A DNA stretch of 64,000 bases, taken from Clostridium_AD estertheticum_D. Lineage in GTDB: Bacteria; Bacillota; Clostridia; Clostridiales; Clostridiaceae. The position numbers and the translations under genes were made by a program. Positions 41,674-50,722 of the stretch are shown piece after piece (within the stretch, counting starts at the first letter, position 1; the number at the start of each line of letters is the position of its first letter). Where the stretch lies: NCBI RefSeq assembly GCF_018861295.1, contig NZ_JAHLDM010000012.1, forward strand, positions 1-64,000, in the 5' to 3' direction. A model generated the notes under the pieces. It was not told the origin of the DNA and ran no database searches. It saw only the letters and a list, made by a program, of their open reading frames with translations.

Positions 41674-42078
41674 ATGAGCATAAAAATGATGCACCATGTC
41701 TGTATTCAAACAGAAAAATATGAAGAATCATTCCAATTTTACACTAAGGTTTTAGAATTTGAATTAGTTACAGAAACATCAGATTTCCATAAACGAGATT
41801 TTAATACGTGGTTAAGACTGGGAACATTTATGATTGAATTACAAACGGGTAAAAAGGGCGATAAATTAAAGAATTGGAGTTCATTAAATGAAGGAATAGT
41901 TCATATGTGTTTTTTAGTGGATAATGTTCAAGAAGAGTTTGATAGGATAAAAAATTTAGGCTATACAAATTTCAAGATTAAAAATGGAGACGAAATATAT
42001 AAAATTGAGGATGGATATTTATTTAAAATTAAGGCACCGGAAGGTACTGAAATTGAAATAAGAGATACGCAGATATAA
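41674..42078 (+). CDS. VOC-superfamily protein, 134 aa
   Basis: Start at ATG 41674, 5 bases after AAGGAGG; a GTG at 41620 in the same frame would include the decayed L7/L12-tail fragment and has no RBS. It reads as two glyoxalase-type modules: MMHHVCIQTEKYEESFQFYTKVLEFELVTE and HMCFLVDNVQEEFDRIKNLGYTNFKIKNGDEIYKIEDGYLFKIKAPEGTEIEIRDT. The metal-binding ends HHVC and EIEI fit a mononuclear metal site. It is only distantly like the VOC protein at 40201. Substrate unknown. Confidence 0.85.
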   Translation: MSIKMMHHVCIQTEKYEESFQFYTKVLEFELVTETSDFHKRDFNTWLRLGTFMIELQTGKKGDKLKNWSSLNEGIVHMCFLVDNVQEEFDRIKNLGYTNFKIKNGDEIYKIEDGYLFKIKAPEGTEIEIRDTQI

Positions 42079-42332
42079 AAATCTATATTATTATGGGTAG
42101 GGTTTATTATGTCGTAACTTTCTTAGATTGCGTCATACTGGTAATTTACTGTTTAAAAGAGGAAGGCTAATTATTAAAAAAATTAATATTTATAATTGTT
42201 TTATCAACTTGAAGGAAGAAAGTATTATCAAAACAAAATTGAAGGACTAGCATATCCTAGACGATAAACTTTGAATAGATATTTTATACAACAATCGTAT
42301 AAAAAAATGGACTAATATTAGGGGGCATTGAT

Positions 42333-42659
42333 TTGATAAACAGGAGCGTTTTAATTAGAGTATGTATATATATTGCAATGACATTTATTATGATTTTTTT
42401 AGAACCAAAGGCTAGTAATGTTTTACTTGGTATTTTATATTTGTTATTTTATAGTGTAGCAACATTGGTATTAGTTAGTTGGAGAACATTTAATTGTATA
42501 TGGGTATGTGATGAATGTAATGAAAGATTCAAAATTTCATTGTGGGATAGTATTAAAAGTTTTTCTATTTTTAGTATCAAAAACAAATTATATCATAGAA
42601 AAATATACTGCCATAAATGTAATAAAAAAACATGGTGTAGATGTATTTTTCAAGAGTAA
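42333..42659 (+). CDS. Membrane protein with C-terminal zinc ribbon, 108 aa
   Basis: Start taken at TTG 42333, with AGGGGG 8 bases upstream. Two hydrophobic helices (RVCIYIAMTFIMIFLEP and VLLGILYLLFYSVATLVLVSW) are followed by a cytoplasmic domain with CDEC at 64-67 and CHKC further on, plus WCRC near the end. The two CxxC knuckles likely hold one zinc ion. I do not know the function; small zinc-ribbon membrane proteins often assist protein quality control or regulation. Confidence 0.6.
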   Translation: MINRSVLIRVCIYIAMTFIMIFLEPKASNVLLGILYLLFYSVATLVLVSWRTFNCIWVCDECNERFKISLWDSIKSFSIFSIKNKLYHRKIYCHKCNKKTWCRCIFQE

Positions 42660-42693
42660 ATATTAAAATATATAATATTCTTTTGTTTCGTGG

Positions 42694-42728
42694 CAAGTAA
42701 TCTCATATCTTTGATATGAGATTACTTG
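42694..42728. terminator. Terminator hairpin
   Basis: Perfect 16-bp stem CAAGTAATCTCATATC and its complement at 42713-42728, loop TTT, then TTTTAAG. It serves the zinc-ribbon gene and, on the other strand, the Spo0E-like gene. Confidence 0.9.
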
Positions 42729-42774
42729 TTTTAAGTGTATATTGATATTCAGCAAGTAACACAATACATTTTTT

Positions 42775-42903
42775 TTATTTGTTTTCAAAATGATAATGAG
42801 AAACAATAAGCTTGTCCAATTCTTGACTGACTAAAATTGTTCTTTCATTCAAAGGTCCTTTTTCATTTATAAGTTTTATTAGTTCATCCCTTAATTCCTC
42901 CAT
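42775..42903 (-). CDS. Spo0E-like sporulation phosphatase, 42 aa
   Basis: ATG 42903 on the minus strand has AGAGGT upstream. The 42-residue product, MEELRDELIKLINEKGPLNE followed by RTILVSQELDKLIVSHYHF, shows the family signature SQELDKLI in the second of two helices. Spo0E-type proteins dephosphorylate Spo0A~P and so delay sporulation. In clostridia they are usually small single-domain proteins like this one. It was missed by size-limited gene calls and stands alone, with a terminator downstream. Confidence 0.85.
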   Translation of the reverse strand: MEELRDELIKLINEKGPLNERTILVSQELDKLIVSHYHFENK

Positions 42904-43024
42904 AATTTACCTCTTTCTTAAAAATAAGTTTTTTTAAACGACATTTACCATGATATTACAACTTTTACACTTTAGCAATATAAAATATAAAAGTTGTAAT
43001 ATTGAGAATATTCAAAAAACAAAA

Positions 43025-43061
43025 TAAAAGTAACACAATACCAATTGAGCTACTTTCACTT
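43025..43061. terminator. Hairpin repeat family B, copy 2
   Basis: TAAAAGTAACACAATACC and AGCTACTTTCACTTTGA form an imperfect stem-loop after the cation efflux gene. It resembles copy 1 at 38312 over its whole length. Confidence 0.7.
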
Positions 43062-43082
43062 TGAGTTTATTTGATCTTTTTT

Positions 43083-43940
43083 TTAGGAGTTTTCTGGTTC
43101 TATATGAATCAATACATAGGACCCTCCAGGGAAAATGTCTTTTATTTCTTTTTCAACCGTATCAGATAGATTATGGGCATCAACTAGTGAGGTATTTTCC
43201 ACAACATGCACGTTTACATTAATTTCTCGTGTAGGACCACTTTTCCTGGTTTTTAAACTATGATATTTAGTAATTTCTAGATGGGAGTCAAGTATGTTTA
43301 ATATCTTTAAAATATCATCATCTGGAAGCTTAGAATCAACTAAATCATTTAAAGATTTTTTGATTAAGTCTATAGAGGTCTTAATTATTAGAATTGCAAC
43401 AAATATAGCAGTAAGCGGGTCGATAATTGGTATATTTGTTATTTTTAATAATACAAGCCCAAGAAATACTCCAATAGAGGTGTATACATCTGTTAGAAGA
43501 TGCATACCATCAGCCTCTAGGGCAATAGAATCCGTCTTTTTTGCTGTTTTTAATAAAATCATTGAAATAAAAAAGTTAACTACAGCGGCGAGTAGCATTA
43601 CTAATATACCTGCACCTACATTATCCACAGTTCCGCCTATAAAAATTCTCTTTATAGCTTGATAGATAATGAGTGCAGCAGCAAGTAAAATTAATAAAGC
43701 CTCGACGAAACCAGATACATTTTCATATTTACCATGTCCAAAGGGATGACCATCGTCCTCAGCTTTTGATGCTACCTTAATGGAGAAAAAAGCAATAAGG
43801 CTTGCTAAAAGATCTATAGAAGAATGGATTGCTTCAGAAATAACACTGACGGAACCCATTAATATTCCAACTACTATTTTAAAAAATATTAACGCAGTAT
43901 TAGAAAATATAGACAATGCTGCGGCTTTTTGTTTATCCAT
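43083..43940 (-). CDS. Cation diffusion facilitator (CDF) efflux protein, 285 aa
   Basis: Six membrane helices and a cytoplasmic C-terminal domain. The first half has NTALIFFKIVVGILMGSVSVISEAIHSSIDLLASLIAFFSIKVASKAEDDGHPFGHGKYENVSGF, where the HSSID and DDGHPFGHGKYE segments hold the transport and entry-site ligands. The fifth helix has EADGMHLLTDVYTS. In CDF proteins such residues carry Zn, Mn or Fe with proton antiport; two Asp and His pairs suggest divalent transition metal export. Fur-type or other metal sites are not visible upstream. Confidence 0.93.
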   Translation of the reverse strand: MDKQKAAALSIFSNTALIFFKIVVGILMGSVSVISEAIHSSIDLLASLIAFFSIKVASKAEDDGHPFGHGKYENVSGFVEALLILLAAALIIYQAIKRIFIGGTVDNVGAGILVMLLAAVVNFFISMILLKTAKKTDSIALEADGMHLLTDVYTSIGVFLGLVLLKITNIPIIDPLTAIFVAILIIKTSIDLIKKSLNDLVDSKLPDDDILKILNILDSHLEITKYHSLKTRKSGPTREINVNVHVVENTSLVDAHNLSDTVEKEIKDIFPGGSYVLIHIEPENS

Positions 43941-43988
43941 TTTTATTCAGTCCTTTCAAAATAATTTCAATGATAATGAAGAATGATA

Positions 43989-44570
43989 TTATTCAATAGG
44001 AATATCTGTATCTATATCTTTTTCTTCTATTATAATGGGCAAAATTGGTGTTGAGCTTTCTAAGTAATCCGCATTTTCATTTTCGTGAATTTTATAAATA
44101 TTATCTTCAGTATTAATTTCACTTTTTTTGTTTATAGATTGTGAATTGCTTTTAAAAGTTACTCGTTGAATAAAAAACATAAATTTTGAATTTTTATTTT
44201 TTGAATTGTTAATCAAACCTAAATTATTTGGTATTACTCTATTTTCATTCTTAATATTTATTGGGTTGCTTTTAGATGTTTTATTCATATTTTCATTAGA
44301 ATATGGTTGTTGTAAAAGTTTTAAAATGACGAGAAATTTTGCCATAGTTAATTTATCGCAGATTGGAATTGCAGATTCTGTGCTCATATTATCCTTTAAA
44401 CTCTTTTCTGTAGATAAGTTATTTAGGTATCTATTTTCTTGTTTGATATTTGCTGAGTTTTTTTTAGCTGTTTTATTAATATTAATAAAACAAGATGGTT
44501 GTTGTAACATGTTAAAAATAAAAAAATTCTTTATAAGCCTCAATTTGTCACGGTTATCGTCTGTTTTCAT
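43989..44570 (-). CDS. Repeat protein of unknown function, 193 aa
   Basis: RBS AAGGAG lies 10 bases before ATG 44570. The sequence has an internal repeat of 64 residues: DKLRLIKNFFIFNMLQQP (8-25) and DKLTMAKFLVILKLLQQP (72-89), each followed by a stretch like NMNKTSKSNPINIKNENR. A third partial unit starts near 129 (KFMFFIQRVTFKSN). It is rich in Asn and Lys and ends in a very acidic tail (IIIEEKDIDTDIPIE). I recognise no family. Its order of coding is normal and no frameshift is visible, but it could be an over-called frame; the second strand frame here is a shadow. Confidence 0.5.
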   Translation of the reverse strand: MKTDDNRDKLRLIKNFFIFNMLQQPSCFININKTAKKNSANIKQENRYLNNLSTEKSLKDNMSTESAIPICDKLTMAKFLVILKLLQQPYSNENMNKTSKSNPINIKNENRVIPNNLGLINNSKNKNSKFMFFIQRVTFKSNSQSINKKSEINTEDNIYKIHENENADYLESSTPILPIIIEEKDIDTDIPIE

Positions 44571-44746
44571 TCATAAATGCTCCTTTAATATAAAGTTTGG
44601 TATAAGAAATAAAATAGAGTAGCATAATTATTAGTTACTTTATTTCAGGTACTTAGACCTTATATATGATATGTTAAAAATAAAGGAGTGTTACATTATG
44701 CATACTTAATATATAAAGCAAGGTTTAATTTTTCCATAAAGATAGA

Positions 44747-44810
44747 CCCCCTAATCATCATATTTTAATATTAACTACTTGAGTTAATATTATCCATGAT
44801 GCTTAGGGGG
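44747..44810. terminator. Nested hairpin terminator of the fruKA operon
   Basis: Outer stem CCCCCTAA (44747-44754) with TTAGGGGG (44803-44810), extended by CATCAT/ATGATG, and an inner stem TAATATTAAC/GTTAATATTA. It ends the fruA transcript on the minus strand. Confidence 0.8.
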
Positions 44811-44837
44811 CCTATTAGTCATTAACTTTTAATTATT

Positions 44838-46706
44838 TTAAATATCTTTTGGTTTTTTTAAAATTCCTAGTATTAAGCATGTTACTGTAGCTCCTATCAA
44901 AATCGATAGTAAATAAAGTAATGGACTTCCTTTAACTAAAGCAACTACAAATATACCGCCGTGTGGAACTGGCATTCCTATATTAAAAAACAATGAAAGT
45001 CCACCTGCCACGGCGGATCCTATTGCTGTTGCTGGAATTACTCTTGCTGGGTCTGCTGCTGCAAAAGGTATTGCTCCTTCTGTTACAAAACAAGCTCCCA
45101 TTATATAACAACTAAGACCAGTTTCTCTTTCCTGCTTAGTAAATCTATTTTTAAAGAAAGAAGTAGCAAGTGCAATCCCTAGGGGTGCAGACATACCACC
45201 AGCCATTACAGCTGCATGTGGATAGTAATTTTTTGAAGCTATCATAGCAATTCCAAATGCAAACGCAGCCTTGTTTATTGGTCCGCCCATATCAATTGCC
45301 ATCATTCCACCTAATATAACACCTAGTAGCACTTTGTTTCCTGTGCCCATTCCACCTAACCAATGTTGAAGTAAAAGGTTAATTTGAACAACTGGTCCAT
45401 CTACACAAATGTACATTATAGCACCGGTAATAAAAATACCTAGAAGTGGATATATAAGCACTGGTTTTATGCTCTCAAGGGCTTCTGGCAATTTTGAAAA
45501 AGCTTTCTTAAGAAGTAGTACTACATAACCACCAAGAAATCCTGCAATAATTCCACCAAGAAATCCTGCATTACTTTGGTATGCTAAAAATCCACCTACC
45601 ATTGCAGGAGCAAAACCTGGTCTGTCTGCAATGCTCATACCTATAAAACCAGCAAGTACTGGTACCATAAGTGCAAAAGCATTCTCGCTTCCAACTACTG
45701 AAAGCAGTTTAGATAAATATAACAAGTTTGGATTTGAACTCTTTTCGAATATAAATGATAAAGCTATTAATATTCCTCCACCAACAATGAAAGGAAGCAT
45801 ATTTGAAATACCACTCATAAGATGTTTATAAATCCCTGTTTTTTCGCTTCCAGTAGCAGATTTACTATCACCAGCATTATTATAAACAGGTGCTTCGCCA
45901 TTTAGTGCTTGATTTATAAGTTCTTCTGGTTTTTTTATTCCTTGTACCACAGGAACTATAACTACTTTTTTGCCGTTAAACCTTGCCATTTCAACTTGTT
46001 TGTCAGCAGCTACTATTATACCCGTGGCCCTCTCTATTTCATCATCTGTTAATCTATTTTTAACTCCTGTAGCACCATTGGTTTCAACCTTTATGTCTAC
46101 TCCCATTTCTTTAGCCTTATTCTTTAAAGCGTCTGCTGCCATATAAGTATGTGCTATACCTGTAGGACATGCGGTTACTGCTAAAACTAAACCTTTTGAA
46201 CCTTTTACCTCTACTATTTCTTCTTCCTGGGCACTCTCTTCTTCTAATTTTTCCTCTTCTTGACTATCAATTAAACTTAAAACTTCTTCAGGTGTTTTAA
46301 CAATGAGAAGTTTCTTTTTGAAATCTTCATTCATAAGAAGAGTAGATAACCTTGAAAGTGTTTCCAAATGTGTATTATTAGCACCCTCAGTTGCTGCAAT
46401 CATGAAAAATATGTTTGCAGGAGCATCATCTAAGGAATCAAAATCAATTCCAGCTGTAGAACGTCCAAAAGCCAATGCTGGAGTTTTTACTGCCGCAACT
46501 TTTGCATGAGGTATAGCTATACCCTCACCAATTCCAGTTGAGAAGTCTGCTTCTCTTTTTAAAATTGCTTTCTTATATTCTTCCTTGTCATTTAACATTC
46601 CCGCACTATCAAGTTTATTTACTAATTCATCAATTACTTCGGCTTTACTATTAGACTTTAAATCTAGAATAATAGTATTTTTCTTTAAAAGTTCTGTTAT
46701 TTTCAT
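44838..46706 (-). CDS. fruA: Fructose-specific PTS enzyme IIABC
   Basis: 622 aa, order IIA (1-150), IIB (172-265), IIC (285-620). IIA phospho-histidine H67 is in GEGIAIPHAKV; IIB phospho-cysteine C180 is in LAVTACPTGIAHTYMAADAL; IIC begins GIYKHLMSGISNMLPFIVGGGILIALSFIF and spans the membrane about nine times. It takes fructose in as fructose 1-phosphate. An acidic EEEKLEEESAQEEEIVEV linker joins IIA and IIB. It lies 67 bp downstream of fruK on the same strand, and RBS AGGAGG-like sequence precedes ATG 46706. Confidence 0.96.
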   Translation of the reverse strand: MKITELLKKNTIILDLKSNSKAEVIDELVNKLDSAGMLNDKEEYKKAILKREADFSTGIGEGIAIPHAKVAAVKTPALAFGRSTAGIDFDSLDDAPANIFFMIAATEGANNTHLETLSRLSTLLMNEDFKKKLLIVKTPEEVLSLIDSQEEEKLEEESAQEEEIVEVKGSKGLVLAVTACPTGIAHTYMAADALKNKAKEMGVDIKVETNGATGVKNRLTDDEIERATGIIVAADKQVEMARFNGKKVVIVPVVQGIKKPEELINQALNGEAPVYNNAGDSKSATGSEKTGIYKHLMSGISNMLPFIVGGGILIALSFIFEKSSNPNLLYLSKLLSVVGSENAFALMVPVLAGFIGMSIADRPGFAPAMVGGFLAYQSNAGFLGGIIAGFLGGYVVLLLKKAFSKLPEALESIKPVLIYPLLGIFITGAIMYICVDGPVVQINLLLQHWLGGMGTGNKVLLGVILGGMMAIDMGGPINKAAFAFGIAMIASKNYYPHAAVMAGGMSAPLGIALATSFFKNRFTKQERETGLSCYIMGACFVTEGAIPFAAADPARVIPATAIGSAVAGGLSLFFNIGMPVPHGGIFVVALVKGSPLLYLLSILIGATVTCLILGILKKPKDI

Positions 46707-46773
46707 CTTTTTCCTCCTATAATAAATACAATCTTAGTTATGTTATATAAACAGGCAAATTAATGACTAGGTA

Positions 46774-47688
46774 TTAGTCTAATTTATTTACAATTACCTG
46801 TGCCAAATAATGCTCAATATCTTCTTTTTTACATAAATCCTTTGAAAATGCTGTGGCACTTCCAGATGTAGCTCCCCATCTAAATGCTTCAATTAGATCT
46901 TTTGATTGAGAATACTTAGCTAAAAATCCTGCAATAACTGAATCTCCTGCACCAACTGAATTCTGTACTTTTCCTTTTGCTGGTGTTGCATGATAAACTC
47001 CACTTTCACAAATTAGAAGAGCTCCTCTTTCAGCCATAGATATAATTACATTCTGTGCTCCCATAACAATAAGTTTCTTTGCATATTTAATAATTTCATC
47101 TGTATCTGTAAGTTCTTTATTAAATATTTCACCTAGCTCATGATTATTAGGTTTTATTAAAAATGGCTTATTCTGAAGCGTTGCAACCAAAGCATCACCT
47201 GTAGTATCAACTACAACTTTTACGTTATTAGAAGCACACTTTTTTTGAAGTCTGGCATATATGTCCCTTGGAACAGACTTCTGAACATTTCCTGATAACA
47301 CTAGATAGTCATTTGAAGTTAAACCTTCTACTATTTTAAATAGCTTATTTAAGTCCTCATCTTTTATAACTGGACCGGCTCCATTGATTTCCGTCTCTTC
47401 TTTCGAGTTGAGTTTAACGTTTATTCTTGTATCACCACTTATCTCAATAAAGTCAGTTTCAACACCTTGAGACTCCAATGAATCAATGATGAATTTTCCA
47501 GTAAAACCTCCAACAAAACCTAAAGCCTTAGTTTTTATTCCAAAATTATTTAAAACTCTTGATACATTTATCCCTTTTCCACCAGCAAATTTTTCTTCAC
47601 TGTCAACTCTATTAATTGAGCCTGCTTTAAAATCATCTACGGTTATAACATAATCTATAGCCGGATTAAAAGTTACTGTGTATATCAT
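46774..47688 (-). CDS. fruK: 1-phosphofructokinase
   Basis: 304 aa, PfkB fold. The N-terminal region IYTVTFNPAIDYVITVDDF and GGKGINVSRVLNNFGIKT hold the substrate site; the C-terminal SVGAGDSVIAGFLAKY holds the ATP site and catalytic Asp. It converts fructose 1-phosphate from FruA into fructose 1,6-bisphosphate. Usual clostridial order is fruR-fruK-fruA; the fruR regulator is absent here, although DeoR-type direct repeats are present upstream. Confidence 0.95.
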   Translation of the reverse strand: MIYTVTFNPAIDYVITVDDFKAGSINRVDSEEKFAGGKGINVSRVLNNFGIKTKALGFVGGFTGKFIIDSLESQGVETDFIEISGDTRINVKLNSKEETEINGAGPVIKDEDLNKLFKIVEGLTSNDYLVLSGNVQKSVPRDIYARLQKKCASNNVKVVVDTTGDALVATLQNKPFLIKPNNHELGEIFNKELTDTDEIIKYAKKLIVMGAQNVIISMAERGALLICESGVYHATPAKGKVQNSVGAGDSVIAGFLAKYSQSKDLIEAFRWGATSGSATAFSKDLCKKEDIEHYLAQVIVNKLD

Positions 47689-47766
47689 ATTTTAGTCACT
47701 ACCTTTTATATTTATTTTTAACGTTCATATATACATGATAATATAAAATCAGTTCTTAAACAACAC

Positions 47767-47860
47767 ATATGTTCATATTCGCTCATGTTTTATTTACGTT
47801 TCATTAGAATTCGATCACATTCGGTCATGTTTTTTTGCTTTTTATTAGATTTCGACCATA
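47767..47860 (-). promoter_or_regulatory. Tandem DeoR/FruR-type operator repeats upstream of fruK
   Basis: ATTCGNTCAT-like units occur at 47777, 47809, 47819 and a related TTTCGACCAT at 47850, with ATGTTCATAT at 47767. They pair at 10-bp spacing (47767/47777 and 47809/47819), and pairs are about 42 bp apart. This is the direct-repeat pattern used by DeoR-family regulators such as FruR. Confidence 0.6.
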
Positions 47861-48134
47861 TTTTAACAAAAGGTGCAATTTACTTTTTCCATAACATCAG
47901 CAAGTTTTTATAGATCTATTATAAGTATAATTATTAATGCAATTCTAGAATGAATATGTAAAAAGAAAAAAACTGATAGAGAAAAGGTAAAGATTAATAT
48001 TTTTAGAAAATATAATACATTAATATGATATAATTTACATATATAAAATTTGTTATAAATACTTTAAAGTTATATAATTAAGAAAGTCATTTTGTAAGAA
48101 TTAGGAAGAGAAAATTACATGTAGGGGGAGAAAA
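47861..48134. other. Intergenic region before the NlpC/P60 gene
   Basis: Very AT-rich; contains TATAAT-like boxes and the GGGGGAG RBS of the next gene, but no clear repeat or hairpin. Confidence 0.35.
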
Positions 48135-49163
48135 ATGAACAAGAAAATCGGGGTAGCCATAATGGCGCTTGTTGTAACTATGAGCGTTGGGTTTACTAGC
48201 GTATACGCAGATCCTGCGTCAGATAAGATAAAAATTCAGCAGATTCAAACTAAAAAAAATAATCTTGTAATTAAAGTAGAGATTACAGACAATCAAATTG
48301 AAGCAATTATATCTAAAATGAAAATTAATGAAAATAGTATAGCAAAAATACAAAAGGATATTAAACAAGACCAAATGAATATTTTAGATATAGAGGGTAA
48401 TATCAAAGCAGAACAGATGCTTTTTAATAAAAGAATGCGAGCAATGTATATGGGTGGGTCATCAAGCCTTATAGAAGTTATCCTAGCTTCAAAGGGTATA
48501 GATGATTTTATATCCAGAGTAGAAAATATAAAAACGATAGCAAAATTTGATCAAAATGTTATTAGTGATTTAAAAACAAATGAGGCAGAAATTAATTTGA
48601 AAAAGGTAGCACTAGATACGAAAAGTACAAAGTTGCTATCTTTAAGAGTTGACAATAAAAAGAAATTAGCTACTTTAACAAAACAAAAAACAGATCAAAT
48701 TTTATTGGTAACACAATTAAATGCTGAGGAAAATCAATATGGTTCACAAATGGTAACAGATCAAGCTGGTATAGCAAAAGAAGTAGCTCTAGAGAAAAAA
48801 ACAAATGAGGCTATATTTTCTTCTAATCCAGTTTTAGCATACGCTTCAGATTTTCTTGGTATTCCTTATGTATGGGGGGGAACAAGTCCTAAAGGCTTCG
48901 ACTGTTCAGGTTTTACACAATATGTATTTGGACATTTTGGAGTAAACTTGCCAAGGGTTTCAGAGGATCAACAAAATGTAGGAACACTTGTATCTAGAGC
49001 TGATCTTAGGCCAGGAGATTTGGTGTTTTTTGGAACTCCTGCTCATCATGTAGGAATATATATTGGGAATGGCAACATGATAAATGCACCTCATACAGGG
49101 GCTGTAATTAGAGTTCAAACACTTAATAGTGATTTTACTTATGGACGTAGAGTTACCCCGTAA
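48135..49163 (+). CDS. Secreted NlpC/P60 peptidoglycan endopeptidase with coiled coil
   Basis: 342 aa. Signal peptide MNKKIGVAIMALVVTMSVGFTSVYA, cleaved near residue 25. Residues 30-215 form a long coiled coil like PcsB/CwlO-type cell-wall hydrolases, which hold the enzyme at FtsEX-type transporters. The C-terminal NlpC/P60 domain has Cys257 (GFDCSGFTQYVF), His305 (HHVGIYIGNG) and His320 (INAPHTG). It cleaves D-Glu-DAP or similar peptide bonds in peptidoglycan for growth or daughter-cell separation. RBS GGGGGAG precedes ATG 48135. Confidence 0.95.
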   Translation: MNKKIGVAIMALVVTMSVGFTSVYADPASDKIKIQQIQTKKNNLVIKVEITDNQIEAIISKMKINENSIAKIQKDIKQDQMNILDIEGNIKAEQMLFNKRMRAMYMGGSSSLIEVILASKGIDDFISRVENIKTIAKFDQNVISDLKTNEAEINLKKVALDTKSTKLLSLRVDNKKKLATLTKQKTDQILLVTQLNAEENQYGSQMVTDQAGIAKEVALEKKTNEAIFSSNPVLAYASDFLGIPYVWGGTSPKGFDCSGFTQYVFGHFGVNLPRVSEDQQNVGTLVSRADLRPGDLVFFGTPAHHVGIYIGNGNMINAPHTGAVIRVQTLNSDFTYGRRVTP

Positions 49164-49250
49164 AAGAGAGTGTTATGGTAAGTACTATAAGATCCGATAT
49201 GCATAATTAAAGGATGGAATTAAACAGAATATTAATGGAGGGCAATCTTT

Positions 49251-50609
49251 ATGATACGAGACTTAACAAAGGGCAGTCCAGCTAAAATTATTTTAGTTTT
49301 CACACTGCCGTTACTTATAGGTAATATTTTTCAGCAATTTTATAGCTTAGCAGATACTTTGATTGTGGGACGTACAATGGGAATTAATGCTCTAGCAACA
49401 GTAGGCTGTACAGGGAGCATTATGTTTCTTATACTTGGGTTTTCACAAGGATTAACTGCTGGATTTTCCATAATCACTGCTACGTGCTTTGGAGCTGGGG
49501 ATAAACAGGGGGTAAGACATAGTTATGTGGCAAGTATTATACTAAGTTTATTGCTTACAATGGTGCTTACAATTGTAAGCGTAATATTTGCACGACCAAT
49601 TTTAGAGATAATGCATACACCACCAGAAATAATAGAAGGTGCTTATAATTTTATAATTATAATTTTCTGGGGCATTATAGTGTCAATGTTATTTAACTTG
49701 TTTTCTAATGTTATGAGAGCTTTGGGAGACAGCCGAACACCCCTAATATTTTTAGTTATTGCTAGTGTTTTAAATATAATTTTAGATTTCGTATTTATTT
49801 TAAGCTTCAATATGGGAGTTGCAGGCGCTGCCTGGGCAACTACAATATCTCAAGGAATTTCTGCTATATTATGCTTTAGCTATATAATGAGAAAAATGCC
49901 TATTTTAAAACTACATAAAAGTGATTGGCATTTGACAAAAAAAATCATATGGGATCATTTGAAAATGGGAATGCCTATGGCATTCCAGAATTCTATTATA
50001 GCAATTGGTGCAATAACTATTCAACTTGCACTTAATAATTTAGGTGAAGTATCTGTAGCGGCATACACTGCAGCACAAAAAATTGATACACTAGCAATTC
50101 AACCTATGATGTCATTTGGTATTACAATGGCCACATTTGTAGCCCAAAATTATGGCGCAGGTAAAATAGACAGAATCCGTATTGGTATAAAGCAATGTAG
50201 TATCATATCAGTAGGTTTTAGTATTATTGTTGGTCTGTTCAATATTTTAGCTGGTCGTTTTATGATATTACTTTTTGTAGGGGATAATCAACCCAAAGTA
50301 GTATCTCTTGCACAAACCTATTTAAACATAAATGGATCAATGTACTTTGTGTTAGCGCTACTTTTTATTTACAGATATAGTCTTCAAGGATTAGGACAGA
50401 GTCTTGCTCCTACTTTAGCGGGAGTTATGGAACTAATTATGCGAATCTTTGCTGCTATTATTTTATCAAAATACTTAGGTTTTACAGGTGTCTCCATGGC
50501 AAGTCCTCTTGCATGGATTGGTTCTTGTATACCTTTAGGAATTGCTTACTATATAACTCATAAAAAATTGTATGGATTAAATAAGCCCATTTGTATAACC
50601 GAAGGATAA
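49251..50609 (+). CDS. MATE-family multidrug/toxin efflux protein, 452 aa
   Basis: Twelve predicted membrane helices. Family start LTKGSPAKIILVFTLPLLIGNIFQQFYSLADTLIVGRTMG, with the P-G-N-Q-Y-D pattern typical of DinF-like MATE proteins. A second half begins near residue 230 with the matching KMGMPMAFQNSIIAIG. It exports cationic drugs or metabolites using sodium or proton gradients. RBS GGAGG precedes ATG 49251, 87 bp after the NlpC/P60 gene. Confidence 0.93.
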   Translation: MIRDLTKGSPAKIILVFTLPLLIGNIFQQFYSLADTLIVGRTMGINALATVGCTGSIMFLILGFSQGLTAGFSIITATCFGAGDKQGVRHSYVASIILSLLLTMVLTIVSVIFARPILEIMHTPPEIIEGAYNFIIIIFWGIIVSMLFNLFSNVMRALGDSRTPLIFLVIASVLNIILDFVFILSFNMGVAGAAWATTISQGISAILCFSYIMRKMPILKLHKSDWHLTKKIIWDHLKMGMPMAFQNSIIAIGAITIQLALNNLGEVSVAAYTAAQKIDTLAIQPMMSFGITMATFVAQNYGAGKIDRIRIGIKQCSIISVGFSIIVGLFNILAGRFMILLFVGDNQPKVVSLAQTYLNINGSMYFVLALLFIYRYSLQGLGQSLAPTLAGVMELIMRIFAAIILSKYLGFTGVSMASPLAWIGSCIPLGIAYYITHKKLYGLNKPICITEG

Positions 50610-50722
50610 TTTACATGTCTTTTTAATCCATAATTGTGAATATTAAAGGAGCAAAGAAAAATTTCTAAGTCCAAGATAACAATAGTATTATGGAGTCAGA
50701 AGTTAAAGTCAGGGTGATATTT

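Noticed and set aside
44698..44709. Three-codon frame after an AAAGGAG at 44683
   Set aside because: ATG CAT ACT TAA is too short to assign, and could be a chance RBS match.
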